Shown: positions 11,131 to 23,148 of the stretch, in pieces
How positions within the stretch are numbered: the stretch's first letter is position 1
Layout: each line of letters opens with the position of its first letter
Assembly (NCBI GenBank): GCA_021234155.1
Contig: JAJEKV010000262.1
Location: 250,001 to 314,000 of the forward strand
DNA length: 64,000 bases
Direction: 5' to 3'
Source: Isoetes taiwanensis
Lineage: Eukaryota > Streptophyta > Lycopodiopsida > Isoetales > Isoetaceae
Translations under genes and position numbers: made by a program
Notes under the pieces: model-generated
Database searches by the model: none
Told to the model about the DNA's origin: nothing
Seen by the model: the letters and a program-made list of their open reading frames with translations, nothing else

Positions 11131-12085
11131 CTATATCACATGCATGAGATGACAGTGATCATTAATCCAATAACAGGTGTGCAAAAGTCATGCAATCCAA
11201 ACAAATATTACATAAATTAACCGAGAGCCTCATGCTAAGTGTACGAGCCAGGGAGATGTTGAGAATGATATTTAACACCCATACTGGTTAAACCAGTACC
11301 CTGAATTCTCAGAATATATATATAGCCTAGTCTTGAACCTTGTCCCGAAGACTCAATCCAAGTCTAGACATCCAAAACCAGTCCAGGATAACCTGTGACC
11401 TGGTCGGATTTATCAGTTCCTGTTTTTCATACAAGGAGACTGTTAAATATCATTCTCAACCACCCATTTCCATTATCATGTTCACCTTTCATTGATAAGT
11501 ATGGTGTCCCTAAGTTCCTTGATATAAGGACACGTTTAATGTTGTCATTTCATCCAATATCTAGCTACAAGCCATTCACTAAGCATTGGTCAAGTCATAG
11601 GGCCCATACAATAGTAAATGCGTTCCAGAAAAGTATGTTGACATTTCCATCCCTAATGTCCATGATATGTTTGATCAACCTATCCAACTTACTCAATTTA
11701 CTTGATTAACCTGTTAAGGAAAGTTCCATACTGCACTACTAACTTTATAATGCACATCCCTCATATACTGTACTAACTTGACTGTGCTAAATAGTGCAGT
11801 AATTCATACAGCTCATGCTTTCAAAGGAATAAATGCCATTTGTATAATTACCATAACCTATGTAGAACTACAACCAGCATGCTACCTCCATATGTTCTTA
11901 TTGTTTCAAACATTTCAAGTAACTGCAAATATTTACTGCTGCATACAGGTTCAACATGGCACCATACCTTAAAACCAAACATATTCATATGTTTCTTATC
12001 AAAAATCCTAATAAGTTTGAAAGCTTAGTCAGTCAAGAGAAAATAGATATGTTTAACATATTAGTGGCAAAGTACTGAAACTGTT

Positions 12086-12310
12086 TCACTTCGCATTCCC
12101 ATTACATTTATAGCAGACCAAACCAGGGAAGTAATACGACCTGAACATCTTGTAAATAAGCCTCATTTGAAGGAAAGTGAGACCATTCTTGCGTGCCAAA
12201 ACATAATCAAAAAAAGCCTTATTGCTAGACTTGCATTGTTCACTGTGTTCCACTTGCTTACGCTCAAAAACATGATAAAAGAGAGAGTATGTAGATGAAA
12301 CACCGGTTAC
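12086..12310 (-). CDS. Exon-like frame in right PLE repeat
   Basis: It is the counterpart of 5093-5317, with the same CTGCAG acceptor just upstream and almost the same protein; it has D and G where the left copy has Y and E. The preservation of the open frame in both copies argues that it is or was translated. In the transcript it would follow the SAP-like exon and precede the reverse transcriptase exons. The product is unrecognised. Confidence 0.42.
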   Translation of the reverse strand, partial: VTGVSSTYSLFYHVFERKQVEHSEQCKSSNKAFFDYVLARKNGLTFLQMRLIYKMFRSYYFPGLVCYKCNGNAK

Positions 12311-12702
12311 CTGCAGCAAAGAAATCAACTGTTAGCCAAAGAAGGGTAAAGCTGATCTTGCTAGCAGGTAAGCAAAGGTGTTCCATGGCTCAACGCCCTT
12401 CAACATATTCAGAAACTCAATTGATAGCAATAAATGAAAGAGGAAGTAGAAAGTTGAAGTAGCAAGTTAAGATATACTCCCTTTATCTCCATACTGTTGT
12501 GAACTTGGACTTCTGCTGTTTAACATTTAGAACAGTATAGGAAAAGGAAACTTACCAGATGTTTAACGTAAACCAAAGACTTAGTGTATATCCGAGCCTA
12601 TTTATTGAAGACACAATCCAGCACAAAATCTCAAATTATTTAGCTATGTGCAATTATCTACTCCCTTTCCCCATCCTTTTGTGTTATGCAAATGCCTAAT
12701 GA

Positions 12703-13221
12703 TCATAGATTCAAAATAACCTGGTTCAGGGGAACGTCTCCATATAAGGATTCGTCCACTTGGCTAGATGTGTTGTTGATGCCACTATTTGCTCCAGGGA
12801 ACGTCTGATCCAAAGAAGTTGAAGCAGCCTTGTTTTTCAACATGAGATTTTGAACACTCACTGCTGCCTGTCTTTTGCCACTATTGGCCTTTTTCTTTGC
12901 CATGATATTAATACCAGCCTTGACAGCCATCTCAATGAGTTCAGATTTTTTCACAGCAGCGCCCTCATTTCTACCAATAAAGCTACAATCAACTCCTGCT
13001 TCTTTAAGCATTTCCAGAATATCTGCCTTCGTTGGCCCCTTGTTGGCTGATCCTTCAGGCCTCGTCATGGGATTTCTGTGGTTGTAAGACTTGCAAGCAA
13101 GTCCTGCGTCTTCAAACAGTTCGAACAGACTATCTTCCAAAGATAAGTTCTCAAATGCCAAAGATGGCGGCCCGCCCATTTCGTGGTATAAAAAGAGAGA
13201 GATTTCAAATGAAAAGATCAT
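12703..13221 (-). CDS. PLE leader exon with SAP-like helical repeats (right repeat copy)
   Basis: A 172-codon frame nearly identical to residues 77 onwards of the left-repeat leader. It includes both helix motifs (KADILEMLKEAGVD and KKSELIEMAVKAGI) and the basic AKKKANSGKRQ segment. The natural start is probably upstream near 13458, where the left copy reads MELAAIHESERL; here that stretch is disrupted. A methionine at MGGPPSLAFENLSLED (about 13176) could open a shorter protein. It ends at a possible donor AACCAG|GTTATT near 12720. As the upstream copy it would be the N-terminal part of the PLE protein or a separate leader peptide. Confidence 0.48.
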   Translation of the reverse strand: MIFSFEISLFLYHEMGGPPSLAFENLSLEDSLFELFEDAGLACKSYNHRNPMTRPEGSANKGPTKADILEMLKEAGVDCSFIGRNEGAAVKKSELIEMAVKAGINIMAKKKANSGKRQAAVSVQNLMLKNKAASTSLDQTFPGANSGINNTSSQVDESLYGDVPLNQVILNL

Positions 13222-14019
13222 GTACCATACCTTATTAAATCGCCAAATCTTACCTTTGGATTGTATCGGGGTTTATGGCACGTGAACCGTTGAAAAATCC
13301 CTGCCTTTTTGCCAAACCTAGCGGATCGGAAGGTACCTTAGTATCGATAATGCATGCTAAGTGTCTTAATCATTGTATGTAGTGTGTATCATGTCTTGGT
13401 AGCTGCAACTAGGCATTTCAGTTAGGTGTATAGCCCTTGAGTTCCATAGAAACCCTAGATAGGTTATACTCATACTATACTAAACCAGGCTGCGTATTTT
13501 TTAAGTCTTCGTACCTCATGTCTTGTCAACACTACCTAATTCACCATAAGTTAATTTGAAAACCTAGTATGTCTTGCGAAACTCATTAAAAAAACCTAAC
13601 TTTAACCATAGTTATGTAGTCCTGACCCATTAGAGACTTATGGCATATTATGTTTCAATCTTCCCATCATGGTAAGTTGCCGACTTAACAAGTTAGAATC
13701 AAATGTGCTAGCCATATGTACCAAAAAGTAATGACTTACACCAACCTTATAAAAACCATATTCCCTAAGTAATTTCTTCCTAATAGGTTTTCACCCAGTG
13801 TGTGTTCCCCAATGTCAATTGAAACCGTTAGATTCATGAGTAATTCTGCAACCTTTTGAGGTAGTGCAAATCTGGTTTTAATGCCACATGTTCCCCAAAA
13901 GATGTTGGTCAAACATCTCAACCACGGTCCAAATAGTATCTATTATACCTGGTCCCTAAGACTCTGATCCCTTTGTAAACTTAAAACTAAACCAGCCTGT
14001 TGGATATATATGTATATAT

Positions 14020-14156
<137 letters not shown>

Positions 14157-14219
14157 TTTTGTCCCCTGCTATGAGAACTTATACCCTACCAACATGCGAA
14201 GATGTAGTTTATCTCAACA

Positions 14220-17200
14220 AGCTAGCTGACTTAGGAAGCTAGCTGACAAAAAATCAGAATTTAAATCCGTACTATGCATTAATTCTGAATTTCACGAATG
14301 TCTTGCTCTTTTTTAAAGCGGGCCTTGACTTCTAAGCGCCCTGGCGGGAGGAGTACGGGTCCAAACTCCATTCCGTCGTTTCGCTTGCCCGGCGTTCTCA
14401 AGCTGCATGTGATTGGCCCGTCCCAAGCGCCAAAAGACCAAACTTCGGCACCCAAAGCGCCAAACCACGCTGGCAGAACACGGCAACTCATAGGGTTTAC
14501 GTTTGAGGCTCTATGCTTGTCGGTTGACTAGGACCTTTTGGCCCGTGTCTTGGCGTAGGGGGTGTTGGCCTTGAGCAGCGGACCCTAAAAACCACCAGGC
14601 GGCTTGCCCCAAAAGTCCTCTCCCGAAGGCCCGGCGACGGACGGGCAACTTCCCTCTCGGGCTGTGATCTGTCTCGCCAATGGACTCGAGCGTCAACATT
14701 GCCCTAGGGACCAAGTTTTGTGGCGTAGAAGCCCACCCCTTCTCGAAGAAGCCAAACTATCTCATGTGCAGCGCTTTCGTAGTCAATTGGCCTAGGAGGT
14801 GGCTGCTGAATACTACAATGTAGGGCGTAAGTGTTTCTTTCTTTTGCAAAACTGACTGTGTAACTTGGTCCATAGGATAATTTTGGCATTCCGGACGATG
14901 TGGCAAAGTCGGATCGGCATTTCGGAGCCTCCGCAATGTCCGAACGACAAAACACTTTGGTTTCTACAGCATGCGCGCGGGGGGCGCTTCAGCGGTTTGA
15001 TATGTTCTCGGGGCCGGATGTTGGATTTTTGGACCTTCTCGGACGGGTTCTGGAACAAAGGATTCAACGGTCGGATCACGGGAGGCGAGATCCGGGAGTA
15101 TGGTCTTTAGCGTCGCCCCGTGGTGAGCTTTTGCCGAGAAAGGCTGCCTCGGGAAGCTTTTTGGGGCTCGCCTCCTGGGGGTCGGACTCTCCCCTCTAAT
15201 GAAGAGGCCTTGCAAGGTCCTGGCCTTGTTTGACTTGGGCAAGTGTGCCAGCTCGGCTGCCCGGACCGTTCTAGTGCAAACTATTTGATCTAAACCATAT
15301 CCAAAATTTTTGAAAGTTGGCTGTATGTTGGCGATGACTTAGGAAGCTAGTGACAAAAATCAGAATTTAAGTCCAGGTTACTATGCATTAATTACGAATT
15401 TCTGAATGTCTTCCTCTGCAAAAGCGGCCCTTGACTTCTAAGCGCCTAGCGAGGAGTACTGGTCCAAACTCCATTCCGTCGGTTCCCCTTGCCCAGCGTT
15501 CTCAAGCTGCATGTGATCGCCCCGTCCCAAGTGCAAAAGACCAAAACTTCGTCACCCAAAGCGCAAACCCCGCACAGAACACGGCAACTCATAGGGTTTA
15601 CGTTCCGGAGGCTCTATCCTTGTCGATTTGACTAGGATCTTGCGCCAGTGTCTTGAGGTAGAGGGGGTGTTGGCCTTGAGCACGGACCCTAAAAACCACC
15701 CGGAAGCAGCTTGCCCCAAAATTCCTCTCGAAGGCCCTGGCGACGGACGGGCAACTTCCCCTCTCCGGAACCGTGATCTGTCTCTGCCAATGGACTCAGA
15801 ACGTCGACATTGCCCTAGGGACCAAGTTTTGTGGCCGAAGCCCACCCTTCTCGAAGAAGCGCCAAACTATCTCATGTGCAACACACTTTCGTAGTCAATT
15901 GGCCTAGGAGGTGGCTGTTGAATACTGCAATGTAGGGCGTAAGTGTTTCTTTCTTTTGCAAAACTGACCGTGTAACTTGGTCCCTAGGGTAATTTTGGCA
16001 TTAGGACGATGTGGCGAAGTCGGATCGGCATTTGAACCTCGCAATGTCCGAACGACAAAACACTTTGGTTTCTACAATGTCGCCCGCGGGGGCGCAGCGG
16101 TTTGATATGTTCTCCGGACGGATGTTGGATTTTTGGACCTTCTACCGGACCAGGTTCCCGGAACAAAGGATTCAACGGTCGGATCACGGGAGGAAGAGAT
16201 CGGGAGTGTGGTCTTTAGCGTCGCCCCGTGAGCGGCTGCGAGAAAAGGCTGCCTCGGGAAGCTTTTGGGGCTCGCCTCCCCGGGTTCGAACTCTCCCCTC
16301 TAATGAGGAGGCCTTGCAGTTACGGCCTTGTTTGACTTGGGCAAGTGTGCATTTCGGCTGCCCAACAACAGCTGCCGGACCGTTCTAGTGCAAACTATTT
16401 GATCTAAACCATATCCAAAATTTTTGAAAGTTGGCTGTATGTTGGCGATGACTTAGGAAGCTAGCTGACAAAAATCAGAATTTAAGTCCGTACTATGCAT
16501 TAATTAGGAATTTACGAATGTCTTGCTTCTGCAAAAGCGGCCCTTGACTTCTAACTGCCACAGCGGGAGAGTGCAGGTCCAAACTCCATTCCGCCAGTTC
16601 CGCTTGCTTCAAGGCGTTCTCAAGCGCATGTGATCGGCCACGTCCCAAGTGCAAAGACCAAAACTTCGGCACCCAAAGCGCAAACCACGCTAGAACATGG
16701 CAACTCATAGGGTTTACGTTTGGGAGCTCTCTCTCCTTGTCGATTTGACTAGGACCTGCGCCCGTGTCTTGAGGTAGAGGGGGTATTGGCCTTGAGGCAC
16801 GGACCCTAAAAACCACCCAGGAAGCAGCTTGCCCCAAAATTCCTCTCCGAAGGCCACAGCGCGTGGGACGGGCAACTTCCCCTCCGGGCCGGTGATCCGT
16901 CTGCCAATGGACTCAGAACGTCGACATTGCCCTAGGGACCAAGTTTTGTGGCCGAAGCCCACCCCTTCGAAGAAGCCAAACTATCTCATGTGCAACACAC
17001 TTTCGTAGTCAATTGGCCTAGGAGGTGGTACTTTGAATACTTTTGCAATGTAGGGCGTAAGTGTTTCTTTCTTTTTACCAAAACTGGGTGTAACTTGGTC
17101 CCTAGGGTAATTTTGGCATTCGGACGATGTGGCGAAGTCGGATCGGCATTTGAACCCTCGGCAATGTCCGAACGACAAAACACTTTGGTTTCTACTAATC

Positions 17201-20200
17201 GCCGCCCGGGGGCGCCAGCGGTTTGATATGTTCTCCCGGACGGATGTTGGATTTTTTGGACCTTCGGACCAGGTTCACGGAACAAAGGATTCAAGGGTCG
17301 GATACGGGAACCGAGATCCAGGGGAGTGTGGTCTTTAGCGTCGCCCCGTGAGGTATTTGCGGAAAAAAGCTGCCTCGGGGAAGCTTTTGGGGCTTCGCCT
17401 CACAGGGTTCGGACTCTCCCTCTAATGAGGAGGCCTTGCACGGTCCTGGCCTTGTTTGACTTGGGCAAGTGTGCGGCTCGGCTGCCCAACAACAAGCTGC
17501 CGGACCGTTCTAGTGCAAACTATTTGATCTAAACCATATCCAAAATTTTTGAAAGTTGGCTGTATGTTGGCGATGACTTAGGAAGCTAGTGACAAAAATC
17601 AGAATTTAAGTCCGTACTATATGCATTAATTTACGAATTTCACGAATGTCTTACTCTTGCAAAAGCGGCCCTTGACTTCTAAGCCGCCACAGCGGAGGAG
17701 TACAAGTCCAAACTCCATTCCTTGAGTTCAGCCCTTGCCGGCGTTCTCAAGCGCATGTGATCGGCCCGTCCCAAGTGCAAAAGACCAAAACTTCGGCACC
17801 CAAAGCGCAAACCACTGCTAGAACACGGCAACTCATAGGGTTTTCGTTTGGAGGCTCTCTCCTTGTCGGATTTGACTAGGACCTTGCCGTGTGTCTTGAG
17901 GTAGAGGGGGTGTTGACGCCCAGGCGGACCCTAAAACCACGAAGGCGGCTTGCCCCAAAATTCCTCTCAGAAGGCCTGGCGACCGGACGGGCAACTTTCC
18001 CTCTCCGGAACCGTGATTCGGCTCTGCCAATGGACTCAGAACGTCGACATTGCCCTAGGGACCAAGTTTTGTGGCCAGAAGCCCACCCCTTCTCGAAGAA
18101 GCGCCAAACTATCTCATGTGCAACACACTCGTAGTCAATTGGCCTAGGAGGTGGCTGCTGAATACTGCAATGTAGGGCGTAAGTGTTTCTTTCTTTTGCA
18201 AAACTGACCGTGTAACTTGGTCCCTAGGGTAATTTTGGCATTCGGACGATGTGGCAAAGTCGGATCGGCATTTGAACCTCGACAATGTCCGAACGACAAA
18301 ACACTTTGGTTTCTACACTGTCGCCCGCAGGACGCTTCGCGGTTTGATATGTTCTCGGACGGATGTTGGATTTTTTTGGACCTTCTCGGACCAGGTTCCT
18401 GGAACAAAGGGGATTCAGCGGTCGGATCACGGGAGGCCGAGATCCGGGAGTGTGGTCTTTAGCGTCGCCCCGTGAGGCGCTGCCGAAAAAAAGGCTGCCG
18501 GGGAAGCTTTTTGGGGCTCGCCTCACAGGGGTTCGGACTCTCCTCTCTAATGAGGAGGCCTTGCACGGTCCTGGCCTTGTTTGACTTGGGCAAGTGTGCC
18601 ATTTCGACTGCCCAACAACAGGGCTGCGGACCGTTCTAGTGCAAACTATTTGATCTAAACCATATCAAAATTTTTGAAAGTTGGCCTGTATGTTGGCGAT
18701 GACTTAGGAAGCTAGCCGACAAAAAATCAGAATTTAAGTCAGGTACTATGCATTAATTACGAATTTACGAATGTCTTGCTCGCAAGCGGCCCTTGACTTC
18801 TAAGCGCCACAGCGGGAGGAGTACTGGGTCAAACTCCATTCCGTCAGTTCCGCTTGCTTAGCGTTCTCAAGCGCATGTGATCGGCCACGTCCCAAGTGCA
18901 AAAAGACCAAAACTTCGGCACCCAAAGCGCAAACCACTGCTAGAACACGGCAACTCATAGGGTTTTACGTTTGGAGGCTCTATCCTTGTCGGTTGACTAG
19001 GACCTTCTTGTAGTGTCTTGAGGTAGGGGGGTGTTGGCGGGGGCACGGACCCTAAAACCACCGGGCGGCTTGCCCCAAAATTCCTCTCCGAAGGCCACGG
19101 CGACGGACGGGCAACTTCCCTCTCGGGAACCGTGATGCGTCTCGCCAATGGACTCGAAGCGTCGACATTGCCCTAGGGACCAAGTTTTGTGGCGAGCCCA
19201 CCCCTTCTCGAAGAAAAGCCAAACTATCTCATGTGCAACACACTTTCGTAGTCAATTGGCCTAGGAGGTGGGCTGGCGAATCTTGCAATGTAGAGGCGTA
19301 AAGTGTTTCTTTCTTTTACCAAAACTGGCCAGGTGTAACTTGGTCCCTAGGGTAATTTTGGCATTCCGGACGATGTGGCGAAGTCGGATCGGCATTTCGA
19401 ACCTCGCAATGTCAGAACGACAAAACACTGGTTTCTATCGCCGCCGCCAGGGGGGCCTTGGCGGTTTGATATGTTCTCGGACGGATGTTGGATTTTTGGA
19501 CCTTCTCGGACCAGGTTCCCGGAACAAAGGATTCGGTCGGATCACGGAGGCGAGATCCGGGAGTGTGGTCTTTAGCGTCGCCCCGTGGGGTATTTGCCGA
19601 AAAAAAGGCTGCCCGGGGGAAGCTTTTGGGGCTCGCGCCTCACGGGGTTCGGACTCTCCCCTCTAATGAGGAGTCTTGCACGCGGTCCTGGCCTTGTTTG
19701 ACTTGGGCAAGTGTGCGGCATTCGGAGCGCCCAACAACAGCTGCGGGACGTTCTAGTGCAAACTATTTGATCTAAACCATATCCAAATTTTTTGAAAGTT
19801 GGCATTTGTATGTTGGCGATGACTTAGGAAGCTAGGTGACAAAAATCAGAATTTAAGTCAGGTACTATGCATTAATTACGAATTTACGAATGTCTTGCTC
19901 TTTGCAAAAGCGGCCCTTGACTTCTAAGCGCCACAGCGGGGGAAGGAGTACAGGGTCAAACTCCATTCCGTCAGTTCCGCTTGCTTGGCGTTCTCAACTG
20001 CATGTGATCGGCCCGTCCCAAGTGCAAAAGACCAAAACTTCGGCACCCAAAGCGCAAACCCTGCTAGAACACGGCAACTCATAGGGGTTTACGTTTGAGG
20101 CTCTATCCTTGTCGATTTGACTAGGACCTTGCGCCCGTGTCTTGAGGTAGGGGGTGTTGGCCGCGAGCACGGACCCTAAAACCACCGGAAGCGGCTTGCC

Positions 20201-21605
20201 CCAAAATTCCTCTCCGAAGGCCGGCGTGGGACGGGCAACTTCCCTCTCGAGGCCGTGATGCATCTACGCCAATGGACTCGAGCGTCGACATTGCCCTAGG
20301 GACCAAGTTTTGTGGCGAAGCCCACCCTTCTCGAAGAAGCGCCAAACTATCTCATGTGCAACACACTTTCGTAGTCAATTGGCCTAGGAGGTGGGTGAAT
20401 CTTTGCAATGTAGGCGTAAGTGTTTATTTCTTTTGCAAACCGGCCAGGTGTAACTTGGTCCCTAGGGTAATTTTGGCATTCGGGACGATGTGGCGAAGTC
20501 GGATTGGCATTTGAGCCTCCGCAATGTCCGAACGACAAAACACTTTGGTTTTCACTGTCGCCGCGGGGCGCCAGCGGTTTGATATGTTCTCTCGGACGGA
20601 TGTTGGATTTTTGGACCTTCTCGGACCGGGTTCACGGAACAAAGGATTCAGCGGTGGGATAGGAACCGAGATCGGAAGTGTGGTCTTTAAGCGTACACCC
20701 CGGTGGGCGCTGCCGGGGAAAGGCTGCCTCGGGGAAGCTTTTTGGGGCTGCCTCACGGGGTTGGACTCTCTCCCTCTAATGAGGAGGCCTTGCAAGGTCC
20801 TGGCATTGTTTGACTTGGGCAAGTGTGTTAGCTTCGGCTGCCCAACAACAGGCCTTGGGACTGTTCTAGTGCAAACTATTTGATCTAAACCTTATCCAAA
20901 ATTTTTGAAAGTTGGCTCGTGTATGTTGGCGATGACTTAGGAAGCTAGCTGACAAAAATCAGAATTTAAGTCAGGTACTATGCATTAATTAGGAATTTAC
21001 TTAATGTCTTGCTCTTGCAAAAGCGGCCCTTGACTTCTAACCGCCACAGCGGGAGGAGTACAGGTCCAAACTCCATTCCGTCGAGTTCCCCTTGCTTGGC
21101 GTTCTCAAGCGCATGTGATCGGCCACGCCCCAAGTGCAAAAGACCAAACTTCGGCACCCAAAACGCAAACCCCGCTAGAACCACGGCAACTCATAGGGTT
21201 TACGTTTGGAGGCTCTATCCTTGTCGGATTTGACTAGGACCCGCCGTGTCTTGAGGTAGAGGGGGTGTTGGCGCCGAGCACGGACCCTAAAAACCACCCG
21301 AAGCGGCTTGCCCCAAAATTCCTCTCGAAGGCCGGGCGACGGGACGGGCAACTTCCCTCCGGAACCGGTGATGCGTCTGCGCCAATGGACTCGAACGTCG
21401 ACATTGCCCTAGGGACCAAGTTTTGTGGCGAGAAGCCCACCCCTTCTCGAAGAAGAAGCCAAACTATCTCATGTGCAACACACTTCGTAGTCAATTGGTC
21501 TAGGAGGTGGCTGCTTTGAATATCTTGCAATGTAGGGCGTAAGTGTGTGTTTTTTTTGTAAACCGACCCGTGTAACTTAGTCCATAGGGTAATTTTGGCA
21601 TTCCA
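14220..21605. repeat. Tandem array of a 1.12-kb satellite unit
   Basis: The marker ACTTAGGAAGCTAG starts at 14229, 15337, 16451, 17576, 18702, 19822 and 20935, giving periods of 1108-1126 bases. There are six full units and a seventh cut off at about 21605. Every unit contains two inverted repeats. CCCTAGGGACCAAG pairs with CTTGGTCCCTAGGG about 160 bases later. CCCCGTGAGGCG pairs with CGCCTCACGGGG about 50-60 bases later. Reading frames are not conserved between units, so it does not look protein-coding. Differences between units are mostly one- to three-base indels at C/G-rich triplets. I see no match to 5S, 45S or tRNA sequence. It could be a satellite or a tandem non-coding RNA locus. Confidence 0.9.
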
Positions 21606-22215
21606 AGCGATAAGCGACGTCGGTATTAATTTTTTTTTTCCCAACGTTTTTTTTTTTTTTTTCCCAAAAAAAAAAAAAAAAGTGACGTCGTTAAACGACG
21701 TTGTTTATTTGGCGCTCTGGCGACAATGGCGTGCGCAGACGATGCTCGACCACGCTGGCAAACTGGCCGCCACGTCGGATATTCTGGCGTCGTTTAACGG
21801 CGTCCACGTCGGACGTGGCGGCGGACACTTTGGCGTGCCCAACTGGCATGTCGGCAAACCCGGTTGCCGGGTCACGTCAGATTTTTAGTCGCCGTTCAAC
21901 GGCGTCATGTCGGCGATGGCGGGCGAACATGGTGGTGTGCGGCTGGCATGTCGGCAAAGCCACGCGGCCGGATGTACCCACGTCGGATCCGCCAGGCGGC
22001 GTTAAACGGCGTTTTGTGCAGTGGCGACGACACGACGCTGCCCGCTTAGCGGCGGTACCATGCCACGCAGGCCAATCCGGACACGCCGTCGCCACGAAAC
22101 GTCGTTGAACGACGCCGAACGACAACGTTATCGTCGTTGAACAACGATATGTCGCCGATATTCGACGACGACCCGTCGTTCTTCGACGTCCGCGACGTCG
22201 TTGGACGTCGACTAT
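21606..22215. repeat. ACG/CGT-rich palindromic block with A/T homopolymers
   Basis: After T- and A-runs (about 21627-21680) the sequence is dense in CGTCGTT...AACGACG words in both orientations, interspersed with GGCATGTCGG-type motifs. It matches the style of 121-240. The two blocks lie on either side of the Helitron, PLE and satellite region. No credible gene is seen; overlapping frames on both strands are a by-product of the CG-rich composition. Confidence 0.65.
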
Positions 22216-22250
22216 CCCTTTGTAGTGCCCGGTAGCGATATTTGAAAACC

Positions 22251-22270
22251 AATTGGGCGACCGCCCAATT
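22251..22270. repeat. Single copy of the AATTGGGCG palindrome
   Basis: AATTGGGCG, two bases, then CGCCCAATT: a 9-bp perfect inverted repeat. It lies just upstream of the plus-strand gene at 22307. The minus-strand homologue of that gene has the same palindrome next to its start (about 28256-28276). Confidence 0.7.
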
Positions 22271-22306
22271 TCAATCCGTCTGGAGTTGACAAAGCGCCCG
22301 GGGCAC

Positions 22307-22985
22307 ATGATGTCGGAGGCCGCTACGTTTCGCTCACGAATAACTCGCACCATTTTCGACAACTCTCTTCCGGGAAGTGTACATCTTCAAGGATGGTGCG
22401 TCCCATTGCCAAAGGATTTCTTTGGAGACTTCGAAGCGGTGCCATTTGGAACCATCCATTTGAGCTGTAAGTGTGGGTGTTCAAGAGGTTTTGAGGAGTG
22501 CCACGCCCTCCCATGGCCCCTCGGATCACGCGAAACTATAGGAGAAGCCAAAGGATCCTTCATTCTTTGGAGAGAGGAAGACGTGCGTGAATCCAATGTA
22601 GAGGATGTCGGGTCCACCTCCAAAAAACAGAGAGTGGAATCTACTATGGAACCTATCCCCCAAAACAGATACACTTTACTGGAGAAGGACTGTGAAATAT
22701 GGCACTCTTGTGACTCCATTCCTACGGGAAAGGGGTTCATATCCTCTACAGGCCCAGATGATGCAGTATGCGACCAGCTCTTAGGATTGAAATGCATTGG
22801 AGTGACAATTGTTGATTGAGGGTTACCCAATTCCTGCTGAAGTGAATTTCCGTTGTCAGGCTTGTTTACAGGTACCAAAAGCAGGTATGCTTGTAAGGTG
22901 GAGTAATGAATATGTTACAGTGGATGGTGTGAAGGTGTCTGAGATCTTGTATGATTCAGTTATTTACATACCACAAGTTATTTAG
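22307..22985 (+). pseudogene. Unknown domain protein, copy 1 (exon 1)
   Basis: A frame from MMSEAATFRSRITRTIFDN runs to 22819. After a one-base shift it continues as EGYPIPAEVNFRCQACLQVP to a stop at 22985, or to a possible donor CAA|GTTATT at 22976. Recognisable words are GTIHLSCKCGC, GSFILWREEDVRESN, RYTLLEKDCEIWHSC and GLKCIGVTIV. The minus-strand gene at 27667-28300 encodes the same series (GSFILWRES..., RYTLLETDCEIYHSC, GMKTVGVFII), so this is a real conserved family. I do not know its function. In the minus-strand copy the domain precedes a DUF7869-type gene; here it stands alone. The frameshift near 22815 may be real decay or an assembly error. Confidence 0.6.
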
Positions 22986-23032
22986 GTGCATTCTGTAACT
23001 TCATAGTTATTGACTTGTAAACTTTCCAATAG

Positions 23033-23148
23033 ATGCATAATACAGGCTTCTCATCATATGTCATGTCAGATGGGAGGATCCAGTCCTGGCCAAATTACTT
23101 CTCAAAAAGCACAACTAAGCCTGGTGTCACATGCAGTTACTCCCCATG
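23033..23148 (+). CDS. Possible second exon of the unknown domain gene
   Basis: An acceptor (TTCCAATAG) ends at 23032 and a donor (CCATG|GTGTATG) follows 23148. The frame between is open (MHNTGFSSYVMSDGRIQSW...). Joining after CAA at 22976 keeps the frame. The downstream sequence to about 25130 is AT-rich. One further exon-like frame follows an acceptor near 23822, and an open frame lies around 24590-24895, but I recognise no domains there. Confidence 0.4.

Noticed and set aside
14220-21605. Ribosomal DNA or 5S repeat
   Set aside because: No recognisable conserved rRNA segments or 5S internal control region in the unit.
14279-21888. Many 60-130 residue frames on both strands of the 1.12-kb array
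   Set aside because: No frame is conserved from unit to unit; frames shift with small indels, as in non-coding repeats.
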